DNA of 64,000 nucleotides, taken from NCBI RefSeq assembly GCF_003952725.1, contig NZ_CP032509.1, positions 1,450,001 to 1,514,000 of the forward strand, given 5' to 3'. This document shows, one piece after another, positions 17,179-26,311 of this stretch. Within the stretch, counting starts at the first letter, position 1. The number at the start of each line of letters is the position of its first letter. Under the pieces are notes generated by a model. That model saw only the letters and a list, made by a program, of their open reading frames with translations, did not search any database and was not told the origin of the DNA. This DNA is from Georhizobium profundi. GTDB lineage: Bacteria; Pseudomonadota; Alphaproteobacteria; Rhizobiales; Rhizobiaceae. The translations under genes were made by a program, and so were the position numbers.

Positions 17179-18375
17179 TTGTCCGCATTTCTCGCCCGCA
17201 TCGATGCCGAACTGGCGGAGATCCGCGCTGCCGATCTTTACAAGACGGAGCGGCCGATCCGGTCGCCGCAGGGCGCGCGAGTGTCGATCGAAGGCCGCGG
17301 CGGCGACATCATCAATCTCTGCGCCAACAACTATCTCGGTCTTGCCGATAATCCGGAACTCGTCGCAGCCGCGACCGCGGCGCTGGAAACGTCGGGCTAC
17401 GGCATGGCCAGCGTGCGCTTCATCTGCGGCACCCATGATTTGCATCGGGAACTGGAAACGTCGATCGCGCGCTATCTCGGCAAGGACGACGCGATTTTAT
17501 TCGCCGCGTGTTTCGATGCCAATGGCGGGCTGTTCGAACCGCTCCTGACCGACCAGGATGCGATCGTTTCCGATAGCCTGAACCATGCCTCCATCATCGA
17601 TGGTATCCGGCTCTGCAAGGCGAAGCGCTACCGCTACGCAAATTCCGACATGAACGAACTGGAGGCCGCGCTGAAGCAGGCGCGGGCCGACGGCGCGCGC
17701 TCGATCATGATCGCGACCGACGGTGTCTTCTCGATGGACGGCTATCTCGCCAAGCTGCCCGAGATCGTTGCATTGGCGCGCGCCTACGATGCGGTCGTAA
17801 TGGTCGACGATTGTCATGCGACGGGCATCATGGGCGAGCGCGGCGCGGGCACGCATGTGCACCATGGCGTGGCTGACGGGATCGATATCCTCACCGGTAC
17901 GCTGGGCAAGGCGCTCGGCGGCGCGATCGGTGGCTATATCGCTGGTCCGCAGGCCGTTATCGATCTGCTGCGTCAGCGTGCGCGCCCCTATCTTTTTTCG
18001 AACGCGCTTCCACCCATGGTCACGGCTGCCAGCATCAAGGCGATCGAACTGGCTGAGAAGGGCGACCATCTGCGCGCGCGGCTTTACGCGAACACGGCGA
18101 AATGGCGCTCGGGCCTTGAAGCGCTCGGCTTCCGCCTGCTGCCGGGCGAACATCCGATCGTGCCGGTCATGTTCGGCGAGGCGTCCATTGCGCAAGCCAT
18201 GGCCAAGCGGCTCTACGAAGCAGGCGTCTATGTCAGCGGCTTCTTCTATCCCGTCGTTCCCAAGGGCCAGGCGCGCATCCGCACCCAGATGAATGCGGAT
18301 TTGACCGAGGACGACCTCGATGCGGCACTTGCCGCATTCGGCGAAGCCGGGCGCGAACTGAAGGTGATCTCGTGA
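17179..18375 (+). CDS. kbl: Glycine C-acetyltransferase (2-amino-3-ketobutyrate CoA ligase)
   Basis: PLP-dependent enzyme that splits 2-amino-3-ketobutyrate with CoA into glycine and acetyl-CoA, the second step of threonine degradation. From the TTG at 17179, preceded by AAGGAGA, the product is 398 residues, the same as E. coli Kbl. The PLP lysine is Lys244 in [16 protein letters not shown], the E. coli position. Other alpha-oxoamine synthase signatures are [30 protein letters not shown] and [14 protein letters not shown]. It begins a long operon and abuts tdh. Confidence 0.95.
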   Translation: MSAFLARIDAELAEIRAADLYKTERPIRSPQGARVSIEGRGGDIINLCANNYLGLADNPELVAAATAALETSGYGMASVRFICGTHDLHRELETSIARYLGKDDAILFAACFDANGGLFEPLLTDQDAIVSDSLNHASIIDGIRLCKAKRYRYANSDMNELEAALKQARADGARSIMIATDGVFSMDGYLAKLPEIVALARAYDAVVMVDDCHATGIMGERGAGTHVHHGVADGIDILTGTLGKALGGAIGGYIAGPQAVIDLLRQRARPYLFSNALPPMVTAASIKAIELAEKGDHLRARLYANTAKWRSGLEALGFRLLPGEHPIVPVMFGEASIAQAMAKRLYEAGVYVSGFFYPVVPKGQARIRTQMNADLTEDDLDAALAAFGEAGRELKVIS

Positions 18376-18392
18376 TCTCGAATACAGGAACC

Positions 18393-19463
18393 ATGTTCGC
18401 CCTGGCCAAGTCGGAACCCCGCGAGGGGCTTTGGCAAACGGAAGTGGCCATTCCGGAAATCGGGCCGGATCAGGTGCTGATCAAGGTCTCGAAAACCGGG
18501 ATCTGCGGCACCGATGTGCACATCTGGAAGTGGGATGAGTGGGCGCAGCGCACCATTCCCGTGCCCATGGTTGTCGGACATGAATATTCCGGGGCGATCG
18601 TCGATGTGGGCCGCTCCGTCACCAATCTGAAGGTTGGCCAGCGGGTTTCGGGCGAAGGCCATATCGTCGGCAATTCGAGCCGCGCCGCGCGGGCTGGACG
18701 CTTCCATCTCGATCCCGAGACGCGCGGGATCGGCGTCAATATTCCGGGCGCCTTTGCGCAATATCTGGCGCTTCCGGCGTTCAACGTCATTCCATTGCCC
18801 GATGAAGTCGACGATGAGATCGGCGCGATCCTCGATCCGCTGGGCAATGCCGTGCATACCGCTCTTTCGTTCGACATCATTGGCGAGGATGTGCTGATCA
18901 CCGGCGCGGGGCCGATCGGCATCATGGCGGCGATCGTCGCACGCCATGTCGGCGCACGGCACATCGTTGTAACCGATGTGAACCAGGCCCGGCTCGATCT
19001 TGCCGCCAAGCTTTGCGATGTCGTTCCGGTCAACACAGCCACGCAGGATCTGCGCAGTGAGATGGGCCGCATCGGTCTGCGGGAAGGTTTCGACGTCGGT
19101 TTCGAGATGAGCGGCTCAGACGTCGCTTTCCGGCAGATGGTCGACACGCTCGTCATGGGCGGCCGCATCGCGTTTCTGGGTTTGCCCGCACAACCGATGC
19201 TCGTGGACTGGTCGTCGATCGTTCTGAGAAGCCTGGTTATCAAGGGCGTCTATGGCCGCGAGATGTTCGAGACCTGGTACAAGATGCTCGCCATGCTGCA
19301 GTCCGGGCTGGATGTGCGCGGCGTGATCTCCCATCGGCTCGCTGCCGCTGATTTCGACAAGGGTTTCGAGGCGATAAAGCGCGGCGAAGCCGCCAAAATC
19401 GTGCTCGACTGGTCGGATGCGGGCACGAGCGGCTTCGCAATGCAGAGGACGGCAGCGCAATGA
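18393..19463 (+). CDS. tdh: L-threonine 3-dehydrogenase-type zinc alcohol dehydrogenase
   Basis: Medium-chain dehydrogenase that oxidises threonine to 2-amino-3-ketobutyrate with NAD, feeding Kbl. The catalytic zinc ligands (Cys in TGICGTDVHIWKWDEW, His-Glu in VVGHEYSG) and the TDH-specific ILDPLGNAVHTALSFD and YGREMFETWYKM are conserved; the Rossmann loop is TGAGPIGIMAA. Oddity: the four cysteines that hold the structural zinc in E. coli Tdh are Gly, Ser, Ala and Asp here (segment GHIVGNSSRAARAGRFHLD). I start at the ATG at 18393 behind AGGAA (356 residues); a GTG at 18372 overlapping the kbl stop is also possible. Confidence 0.9.
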   Translation: MFALAKSEPREGLWQTEVAIPEIGPDQVLIKVSKTGICGTDVHIWKWDEWAQRTIPVPMVVGHEYSGAIVDVGRSVTNLKVGQRVSGEGHIVGNSSRAARAGRFHLDPETRGIGVNIPGAFAQYLALPAFNVIPLPDEVDDEIGAILDPLGNAVHTALSFDIIGEDVLITGAGPIGIMAAIVARHVGARHIVVTDVNQARLDLAAKLCDVVPVNTATQDLRSEMGRIGLREGFDVGFEMSGSDVAFRQMVDTLVMGGRIAFLGLPAQPMLVDWSSIVLRSLVIKGVYGREMFETWYKMLAMLQSGLDVRGVISHRLAAADFDKGFEAIKRGEAAKIVLDWSDAGTSGFAMQRTAAQ

Positions 19464-20962
19464 GTCGATCATCCCTGGACACCGATCACTCAGGGCTCGA
19501 TGCGCTCAATGCACGGGTGCGCAAGGATCTGGAGCTTTTGTGCCGCCCGCCGGCCAATTGGGTGCCTCCACGCCATGTAAAAGGCCAGCCGGTCGTGGAT
19601 GTCGTGATCATCGGCGGTGGCATGTGCGGCCTTGTCGCTGCGTTTGCTCTGCACTCCGCCGGCATCCGCAATGTGCGCATCTTCGATCGCAATCCGACCG
19701 GCTACGAAGGGCCGTGGGTGAATTACGCGCGCATGGAAACGCTGCGTTCGCCCAAGCAGTTGACCGGTCCGGCCTATGGCATTCCTTCGCTGACTTTCAG
19801 GTCATGGTTCACTGCGCAGTTCGGCGAAACGGAATGGGACGCGCTGGACAAGATCCCACGTCCCATGTGGATGGACTATCTGCGCTGGTACCGCGCAGTC
19901 CTGGAGATCCAGGTCGAGAATGACGTGAATGTCGATCGCATTCTGCCCGAGGGTGATTATCTGAAGCTCGATCTCTCGGGCGCCGGCACGAATGACGCCC
20001 AGGTTTTCGCGCGCAAGGTCATCATGGCGACCGGCCGTGACGGGACCGGGCATCCGAACATTCCGGCCTTCGTCGACGGTTTGCCGAAATCGGCCTGGGC
20101 GCATTCGTCCGAAGACATCGACTTCAAGGCGCTGAAAGGCAAGCGTGTGGCGGTCGTCGGCGTCGGCGCATCCGCGGTCGACAATTCTGCCGAAGCGCTT
20201 GAAGCGGGTGCTGCGGAAGTGCGTCACCTCATCCGGCGGAAGCACATGCCGACCATCAACAAGATGATGGGCATTGGCTCCTTCGGTTTCACGGCGGCGT
20301 TTCCGCGTCTCTCGGATGCGTGGCGCTGGCGCTTCATGCACTATTCGTTCCTGACGCAGACGCCGTCGCCGCGCGGGTCGACCTTGCGCGTCAGTCGGCA
20401 TCCCAATGCATACTTCCACTTCGGCAAGGGCATCGACCGGATCGCTCATGACGGGCGCGAACTCGATATCGCGATGCAGGACGGCAGCCGTCTCAAGACG
20501 GACTTCCTCATTCTCGGGACAGGTTTCACGGTCGAGCCGCTGGCACGCACCGAGCTTGATGGTTACGCCGACAAGATCCTGCTTTGGGGCGATCGTTACG
20601 CTGCGCCTGCCGGCTTGCAGCATTCTGAATTGGCGAAATTTCCTTACCTTGCCGACGACTTCGCTTTCCAGGAGCGCGAAGAGGGCGCGGCACCGTGGCT
20701 TTCGGCGATCCACTGCTTCAACTACGGCGCGTCGGTCAGCCTCGGCAAAGTCAGCGGCGACATTCCCGGTATCAGCGAGGGTGCCGCTTGGCTTGCCCGT
20801 GAGATCGCTGCCACGCTCTATCGTGAGGATGTCGAGACCCATTTCGCGGCCATGGAAGCTTACGACAAGCCCGAGCTTCTGGGCGACGAGTGGACCGAAG
20901 CGCCACTCCCCGGCGAGGAGCTCGACGAGCCCGCATTGAAAACGGGGAGCGACGCCCGATGA
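19460..20962 (+). CDS. FAD/NAD(P)-binding monooxygenase-like protein
   Basis: A 500-residue flavoprotein with two dinucleotide folds: FAD-binding VVIIGGGMCGLVAAFALHSAG near residue 50 (glycine motif GGGMCG) and NADPH-binding VAVVGVGASAVDNSAEALEAG near residue 235. ATGRDGTGHPNIP and LILGTGFTVEP are the connecting motifs seen in class B flavin monooxygenases and their relatives. The exact FMO/BVMO fingerprint is not clear, so N-hydroxylation, oxygenation or an oxidase reaction are all open. It overlaps tdh and the next gene by 4 bases each (ATGA), which implies translational coupling and a shared pathway. Confidence 0.8.
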   Translation: MSRSSLDTDHSGLDALNARVRKDLELLCRPPANWVPPRHVKGQPVVDVVIIGGGMCGLVAAFALHSAGIRNVRIFDRNPTGYEGPWVNYARMETLRSPKQLTGPAYGIPSLTFRSWFTAQFGETEWDALDKIPRPMWMDYLRWYRAVLEIQVENDVNVDRILPEGDYLKLDLSGAGTNDAQVFARKVIMATGRDGTGHPNIPAFVDGLPKSAWAHSSEDIDFKALKGKRVAVVGVGASAVDNSAEALEAGAAEVRHLIRRKHMPTINKMMGIGSFGFTAAFPRLSDAWRWRFMHYSFLTQTPSPRGSTLRVSRHPNAYFHFGKGIDRIAHDGRELDIAMQDGSRLKTDFLILGTGFTVEPLARTELDGYADKILLWGDRYAAPAGLQHSELAKFPYLADDFAFQEREEGAAPWLSAIHCFNYGASVSLGKVSGDIPGISEGAAWLAREIAATLYREDVETHFAAMEAYDKPELLGDEWTEAPLPGEELDEPALKTGSDAR

Positions 20963-21456
20963 GCACTGATGTGGTGACACGGCTCGCATCTGTGAGTGAC
21001 GATGGCTCCAAAGTCGCGGCTGCCGTAGCGTTGCGAGCCGATGTGTTCGCAATGACGCAAGCGGCGCATGATGCAGCGCTGAAGCCTAACGATGCCGGCG
21101 GCTTTACTCATGCCGAGCGGGCGGCGCTCGCGACCCGGATCGCGAAGCTCAACCGCTGTGATGAGCTTGCCGAGCACTATTCGGCACTGCTTGCCACCTA
21201 TGACGCAGACGAAGACACGCTCGCGATCGCCGATCCCGCCTTCGATGGCGATGCCTGGTCGCGCATCAATGCCGTTTTGACGTTCACCGATCTTGTCGCG
21301 GCAAACCCGAAGGCGACGCAGCCTGACGACGTCGCGTCACTTCAGGCGGCCGGCGTTTCGGATGCCGACATCGTGCGGCTGGCCGAGCTCAACGCCTTCC
21401 TCGCCTACCAGATCCGTTTGCTTGTGGGATTGAAGCTGATGCGGGGTGCGGCATGA
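20959..21456 (+). CDS. CMD/AhpD-superfamily protein lacking the CxxC motif
   Basis: A 165-residue helical protein of the carboxymuconolactone decarboxylase/AhpD superfamily by length, composition and pairing; it resembles what I recall as the Avi_7170-type CMD family. Only one cysteine is evident (LNRCDELAEHY), so it lacks the redox CxxC of AhpD and is unlikely to be a peroxidase by itself. It overlaps the monooxygenase and the AhpD-like gene by 4 bases at each end, so it is probably a partner subunit of the AhpD-like protein. Confidence 0.65.
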   Translation: MSTDVVTRLASVSDDGSKVAAAVALRADVFAMTQAAHDAALKPNDAGGFTHAERAALATRIAKLNRCDELAEHYSALLATYDADEDTLAIADPAFDGDAWSRINAVLTFTDLVAANPKATQPDDVASLQAAGVSDADIVRLAELNAFLAYQIRLLVGLKLMRGAA

Positions 21457-22034
21457 ACGCGGTGATCCACAACTTCACCACCGAGGTTCCCGAGTGGCGC
21501 CCGCGGGTCAAACCCATCGACCTGGAAGAGGCGACGCCGGAGCAGCTCGATGCGCTCAAGGTGACGCCGTCGAACACGAAGGTTTCCGACTACGTCCTGG
21601 TGCTCGCCAACGATGTCGAAACGCTGAAGGTCCGCACGCCGCTCTTCAACGCGATCATGTACAACAAGGGTGGCTTGAGCCGCGCGGAGCGGGAGATCGG
21701 CGCGACTGCGGCGTCGGTGGTCAACCGCTGCGTCTATTGCGCGGCCGTCCATTCCAGCCGCTACAATCAGCTTGCCAAGGACGAAGCGGTCATGCAGCGC
21801 ATCTTCGCGGACGGCGAAGAGGCTGATCTGGACGAGCGCGCATCGGCGATCTTCAAATTTGCGACCAAGCTCTCCAAGGCCCCGAGCGAGGCGGATGCAG
21901 ACGACATGCAGCGACTGCGCGACATCGGCATGAGCGAGGAAGAAATTCTCGATCTCATTCTGTCGACGGCGCTGTTCGGCTGGGCAAACCGGCTGATGCA
22001 CGTGCTTGGCGATCCGGTGGCGAAAGCGGACTGA
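21453..22034 (+). CDS. AhpD-like peroxidase-related enzyme
   Basis: A 193-residue alkylhydroperoxidase-superfamily protein with the redox centre CVYCAAVHSSRY (Cys-x-x-Cys followed by His), preceded by the conserved acidic residue in LSRAEREIGATAASVVN. Such proteins reduce peroxides or disulfides or act in ring/lactone chemistry. The C-terminal half (DMQRLRDIGMSEEEILDLILSTALFGWANRL) is the second CMD helix bundle. It follows the CxxC-less paralogue with a 4-base overlap. A peroxide made by the flavoprotein upstream could be its substrate (inference). Confidence 0.82.
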   Translation: MNAVIHNFTTEVPEWRPRVKPIDLEEATPEQLDALKVTPSNTKVSDYVLVLANDVETLKVRTPLFNAIMYNKGGLSRAEREIGATAASVVNRCVYCAAVHSSRYNQLAKDEAVMQRIFADGEEADLDERASAIFKFATKLSKAPSEADADDMQRLRDIGMSEEEILDLILSTALFGWANRLMHVLGDPVAKAD

Positions 22035-22079
22035 TTTCGGGCTCACAAAAGCCCGTTCGAAATGTTGAAATGAGAGGAA

Positions 22080-23210
22080 TTGAGAGTGGAGCAGGGCAAC
22101 AAGGGGATCGTGAAGGTCGGTATCGTCGGGGCAGGGTCCATCGCATTCGGCGCGGCTGCCTACTTGGAGAATGCCGGTCACCGCGCCATGCTCTGGTCGC
22201 CATCGGGCGAGCGCACCAAGCGCCTGGCAACCGGTGAAGCGCTCATTGCTTCCGGTGCACTCGAAGGCACATTCCACCCTGCAGTCGCGGGGTCGGCGCA
22301 GCAACTCGTCGAAGCCAATGACGTGCTGATGATCGCCTTGCCGGGCTATGGCCACAAAGCCGTCATGGACGCCATCGCGCCTTTCATCCGCGAAGGTCAG
22401 GCTGTCCTGATAAGCTCGCATGCCTCCTTCGGCGCGCTTTATCTCAACCGGCTTCTGGCCGAACGGGGCATCGTCGTTCCGATCGTCGCCTGGGGGACGA
22501 CGGTCACCACCGGACGGCAGCCGAGCCTCGTCGAGGCGCAGGTCAACACGGTGCGCAGCAAGGTCGATGTCGCAACCGTACCGGAATCCCTGAGCGCCGA
22601 GGGACTTTCGGTTTGCCAGACGCTCTTCGGCGACCGTTTCGTGCAGCGCGACGGCATTCTCGCCATCGCGCTTTCGAACCTCAATCCGCAGAACCACATG
22701 GGCATCGCGCTTTGCAACATGACCCGCATGGAGCACGGCGAAACCTGGCCGCAAGGGCTCAACGTCACGCCCAATGTCGGGCGCCTGCTCGAGGAACTCG
22801 ATCGCGAACGCATCGCCATCGCCGAAGCGCTCGGGCTCAAGGTGCGGGACATCTTCGAACACTTCCATCTGTCGTTCCATGTGCCGAAGGACAGTGTTTC
22901 GGCCATGAACCAGGAAATGCACCGCGAAGGGCGTGGCGGGACCGGCCCAGCCACAGCGGATTCACGCTACGTCACCGAGGATGTGCCGTTCGGCCTTCTG
23001 ATGACGGTTAAGCTCGGCGAACTCACTGGCCGCCCCGCAGTCCTTCACGACGCCGGCGTGCGCATCTTCTCCGCGATGTATGGCCGGGATTTCGCCGCCG
23101 AGAACACGCTTCTCGACGCGATCGGCATGTCCGATCTTTCCCTGGAGCGGCTGCGCCAACTGGCTCGCGACGGCTTCGAGGTTTCGACGGAGGCGCGCGC
23201 CGCAAGCTGA
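22080..23210 (+). CDS. NAD/NADP octopine-nopaline dehydrogenase family protein
   Basis: A 376-residue opine dehydrogenase-family enzyme. The N-terminal NAD(P)-binding fold is VKVGIVGAGSIAFGAAAYLENAGH. The C-terminal domain has NLNPQNHMGIALCNMTR, the family segment with the catalytic histidine, and PKDSVSAMNQEMHR. Opine dehydrogenases reversibly condense an amino acid with a 2-oxoacid, so in a catabolic operon it might cleave an N-carboxyalkyl amino acid. The start is a TTG at 22080 behind GAGAGGA; GTG codons at 22086 and 22110 are alternatives. It sits 45 bases after the AhpD-like gene and 118 before the importer. Confidence 0.85.
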   Translation: MRVEQGNKGIVKVGIVGAGSIAFGAAAYLENAGHRAMLWSPSGERTKRLATGEALIASGALEGTFHPAVAGSAQQLVEANDVLMIALPGYGHKAVMDAIAPFIREGQAVLISSHASFGALYLNRLLAERGIVVPIVAWGTTVTTGRQPSLVEAQVNTVRSKVDVATVPESLSAEGLSVCQTLFGDRFVQRDGILAIALSNLNPQNHMGIALCNMTRMEHGETWPQGLNVTPNVGRLLEELDRERIAIAEALGLKVRDIFEHFHLSFHVPKDSVSAMNQEMHREGRGGTGPATADSRYVTEDVPFGLLMTVKLGELTGRPAVLHDAGVRIFSAMYGRDFAAENTLLDAIGMSDLSLERLRQLARDGFEVSTEARAAS

Positions 23211-23328
23211 TTTTTGAGTACACGGGACGAAGAAGCCCGACCCAACAAAAGATCATGACAGGCACTGGCCGTTAAGCCTCCGCGTGCGAGACGGCCGATC
23301 ATCACCGGAAACAGAGGGAGACTACGCA

Positions 23329-24441
23329 ATGACGAAATTTCACATCAATCGCCGCAGGCTGATCCAGACGTCGGCCGCTGGCGCCGCAATTCTGGCTGCA
23401 CCGTCCATTCTCCGCTCGCGTGAAGCGCGTGCCCAGGAAGGCACCGTCAACATCTGGACCTATGCCAACTTCATTCCGCAGGACTTCATCAGCGAGTTCC
23501 AGAACGAGACCGGTATCCAGATCCAGGTGCGTCTCGTTGACGACCAGGGCAAGCAGTTCAACCTTCTGGCTGCCGAACAACCGCAGCCGACCGTCGACAT
23601 TCTGACCGTTGCCGGCCACCGCTTCCTGCAGTTCATCGAATCCGGTCTCCTCGCTCCGATCGACACGGACCGTCTGACGAACTGGGGCAACATTAACACG
23701 ATCTACTCGGAAAGCGACTGGGGCACTATCAACGGCGAGAAGTGGGGCGCTCCCGTGCTCTCCGGCGCCGAGGTGCTGGCCTGGAACACCGAAATGGTCG
23801 ATGCGTCCGAGACGACCAGCTGGGACGTGATGTTCGACCCGAAATACCAGGGCCAGACCGCCTACATCATCCAGGACATGATGTCCGTCATGATGCTCTA
23901 TAAGGGCTATGACGGCAACATGATCGAATACATGGACGATCCGGAGCGTGCTGCAGAGATCGTGCGCGAAACTCGCGATTTCATGATCGAAAACAAGGGT
24001 ATGGTTCGGAAATTCTACGACTCCGGCGCCGAGATCCAGCAGATGTTCATCAACCAGGACGTCGTGCTCGCCCATGCCTGGAACGGCCCGATCTCCAAGC
24101 TGATCATGGACGGTTTCCCGATCGACATGACGATCCCGAAGGAAGGCTCCTACGGCTTCATCTACACGTTCAACATCGCCGAGAACGCACCGAACGCCGA
24201 CAATGCCTACACCTTCCTCGACGCGCTTCTCGCCCGTCCGGAAATCGGCGCTGCGATGACCCGCGCTTCGGGCTACCTGTCGACCATGAACGGCGTCAAC
24301 GAGCATCTGAGCGAACTCGAGCAGCGCGCTTCGTCCTTCACCGAAGAGGAACTGGAAGGTCTGCAGTTCTTCCGTGCCGAGGCCAACGAGATGAAGTACC
24401 AGCTCGTCGACCCGGCCGTCGAAGAAATCAAGGCAGCCTGA
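23329..24441 (+). CDS. ABC transporter substrate-binding protein (PotD/PotF-like)
   Basis: Periplasmic receptor of 370 residues, of the extracellular solute-binding family used by spermidine/putrescine importers. The N-terminus is a twin-arginine signal (NRRRLIQTSAAGAAILAAPSI, cleavage after EARA). The mature region begins GTVNIWTYANFIPQDF, and the hinge segment WGAPVLSGAEVLAWNTEMV is the PotD-type strand that crosses the cleft. The polyamine family is clear, but ligands of relatives include amino acids, opines and taurine-like compounds. The ATG at 23329 follows AGAGGGAG. Confidence 0.88.
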   Translation: MTKFHINRRRLIQTSAAGAAILAAPSILRSREARAQEGTVNIWTYANFIPQDFISEFQNETGIQIQVRLVDDQGKQFNLLAAEQPQPTVDILTVAGHRFLQFIESGLLAPIDTDRLTNWGNINTIYSESDWGTINGEKWGAPVLSGAEVLAWNTEMVDASETTSWDVMFDPKYQGQTAYIIQDMMSVMMLYKGYDGNMIEYMDDPERAAEIVRETRDFMIENKGMVRKFYDSGAEIQQMFINQDVVLAHAWNGPISKLIMDGFPIDMTIPKEGSYGFIYTFNIAENAPNADNAYTFLDALLARPEIGAAMTRASGYLSTMNGVNEHLSELEQRASSFTEEELEGLQFFRAEANEMKYQLVDPAVEEIKAA

Positions 24442-24448
24442 TCTTTCA

Positions 24449-24478
24449 CCGGAGCGGGCGGTCTAGCGTCCGCTCCGG
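24449..24478 (+). terminator. Intercistronic hairpin after the binding-protein gene
   Basis: CCGGAGCGG (24449-24457) pairs perfectly with CCGCTCCGG (24470-24478), 8 bases after the stop codon of the binding-protein gene and upstream of the permeases. There is no long U-tract. Such hairpins usually stabilise the receptor mRNA and cause partial termination, so that receptor is made in excess. Confidence 0.6.
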
Positions 24479-24541
24479 CCATTTTCGTACTTCAAGCCAG
24501 ACGTTACCGCGCGCCGGTTAAGCGTCGAAGGAGCATCGCTG

Positions 24542-25528
24542 ATGGCTCATACCCAATCCTCCACGCTCGAAGAGAGCCGTGAACGGTCACCAACCGGGCG
24601 GCGCAGCTTTTGGGGTGCGCTGGCGCAGAACGGAACGTACAACGCGGCGACGGGCGTGCTATTCAAGACGCAACGGCGCCAGTTCCTGTTGCTTGCCAGC
24701 TTTCCGCTGATCTGGGTGTTCGTGGCGCATCTCGGACCCATCATCCAGATGTTCTGGATCAGCTTTCTGGATTCCTACCCGCCGCGCGTCGGCTATGAGC
24801 CGCAATTCACGCTCGACAATTGGGCGACCTTCTTCGGACAGAGCATCTTCGTCACGCCGTTCATCCGGACACTGGTCTATGCCTTCACCTTCACCTTCGC
24901 GACGCTGCTGATCACCTATCCGGTCGCGTACTTCCTCGCCAAGCACGTGAAGCGGCAGAACCAGCTCATCTTCCTGCTTCTGCTCCTCATCCCCTTCTGG
25001 GTCGGCGAAATCGTGCGCACCTATGCGATCATGATCCTGCTCGGCAATACGGGCGCGCTGAACCGGCTGCTGATGATGCTCGGCATGATCGAGCGGCCGA
25101 TCCCCTTCATGTATACGAGCTTTTCGCTGGGCGTCGGCATCGTCTACCTGACCTCGCTCTACATGCTGCTGCCGCTCTATTCGGCGCTGGAAAAGATCCC
25201 GCGCAGCTACCTCGAAGCGGGTGCCGATCTCGGAGCGGGTGCCTGGACGCGGTTTCGCAGGATCACGCTGCCGCTCTCCAAGGAGGGGATCGCGTCGGGC
25301 TGTACGCTCGTCTTCCTGATTTCGACCGGCTACTACGCCACCCCGGTTCTTCTCGGCGGGCCGAGCACCACCGTTTTCGCTGAAACCATCGCAGGCTTCT
25401 TCCATGTGGCAGGCGACCAGTGGCCGACGGGTGCTGCGTTCTCCTCGATCATGCTGATCGCCGCACTGTCGATCACCGGCATCTTCCTGAAACTCATGGG
25501 CCGCTCCGGAAAAGGTCTGATGAAATGA
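24542..25528 (+). CDS. ABC transporter permease (PotB-like)
   Basis: Inner-membrane permease of 328 residues. A hydrophilic N-terminal extension of about 55 residues precedes six helices. The ATPase-contact EAA loop is present as YLEAGADLGAGAWTRFRRITLPLSKEGI. Helices include FLLLASFPLIWVFVAHLG and FLLLLLIPFWVGEIVRTYA, a PotB hallmark. It is coupled to the next permease by a 3-4 base overlap. Confidence 0.9.
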   Translation: MAHTQSSTLEESRERSPTGRRSFWGALAQNGTYNAATGVLFKTQRRQFLLLASFPLIWVFVAHLGPIIQMFWISFLDSYPPRVGYEPQFTLDNWATFFGQSIFVTPFIRTLVYAFTFTFATLLITYPVAYFLAKHVKRQNQLIFLLLLLIPFWVGEIVRTYAIMILLGNTGALNRLLMMLGMIERPIPFMYTSFSLGVGIVYLTSLYMLLPLYSALEKIPRSYLEAGADLGAGAWTRFRRITLPLSKEGIASGCTLVFLISTGYYATPVLLGGPSTTVFAETIAGFFHVAGDQWPTGAAFSSIMLIAALSITGIFLKLMGRSGKGLMK

Positions 25529-26310
25529 CCAAGTCCACCCGCATCTTCATGTCCGTCATCTACTGGGCATTCGTGGTCTATCTGTTCGTGCCGCTAGTGC
25601 TGATGGTGGTCATGGGGTTCAAGGATTCCGCCTTCATCGGTTTCCCGATCCAGTCCTGGACGCTTGATTGGTACAAAGGCGTCTTTCAGGACACTGAAGT
25701 GATCAACGTCTTCATCTATTCGATGACGATCGCGATCACGAGCACGCTTCTGTCGCTCGTCATCGGCACGTGGGTGGCGTCCTTCCTCGGACCCTACAAG
25801 TTTCCGGGCAAGGTCATCATCTTCGCCATCACCTGCCTGCCGGCGGTCATTCCCGGGATCATCTCGGCAATCTCGCTGCGCATCTATGCGCGCTTCCTGG
25901 ATATCGAACCGGGCATGCTTGCCATCATTCTCGGCCATACGGTGCACAATGTGCCCTTCGTGGCGCTGGTGGTGATGGCGCGGCTTGCGACCTTGCCGAA
26001 GAGTCATATCGAAGCGGCGCGCGATCTCGGCGCTGACAGCCTCATTGCCTTCTTCCGCGTGACGCTGCCCTATCTTCGGCCGGCGCTCATCGGCGCAGGT
26101 ATCTTCTGCATGCTGCTCAGCTTCGACGATTTCGTCCGCGCCTTCTTCCTCGGCAGCTATCAGCCGACCCTGCCGGTGCTGATCTTCGCCAAGCTGCGGT
26201 CGGGCATGTCGCCTGAAATCAACGCCATCTCCACGGTCGTGCTCGTCATGACAGCAATTCTGGGCATCTGGGCAGAACGCTCGATGCGCCGCATGAACAA
26301 AGGGGCCTGA
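25525..26310 (+). CDS. ABC transporter permease (PotC-like)
   Basis: The second permease, 261 residues, starting at the ATG at 25525 that overlaps the stop of the first. It has six helices (VIYWAFVVYLFVPLVLMVVMGF at the N-terminus) and the EAA loop HIEAARDLGADSLIAFFRVTLPYL. SFDDFVRAFFLGS is typical of PotC proteins. One base separates it from the ATPase gene. Confidence 0.91.
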   Translation: MTKSTRIFMSVIYWAFVVYLFVPLVLMVVMGFKDSAFIGFPIQSWTLDWYKGVFQDTEVINVFIYSMTIAITSTLLSLVIGTWVASFLGPYKFPGKVIIFAITCLPAVIPGIISAISLRIYARFLDIEPGMLAIILGHTVHNVPFVALVVMARLATLPKSHIEAARDLGADSLIAFFRVTLPYLRPALIGAGIFCMLLSFDDFVRAFFLGSYQPTLPVLIFAKLRSGMSPEINAISTVVLVMTAILGIWAERSMRRMNKGA

Positions 26311-26311
26311 C

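Noticed and set aside
21405..22922. A 505-residue minus-strand frame across the AhpD-like and opine dehydrogenase genes
   Set aside because: Covers two well-supported genes on the other strand and shows no motif of its own.
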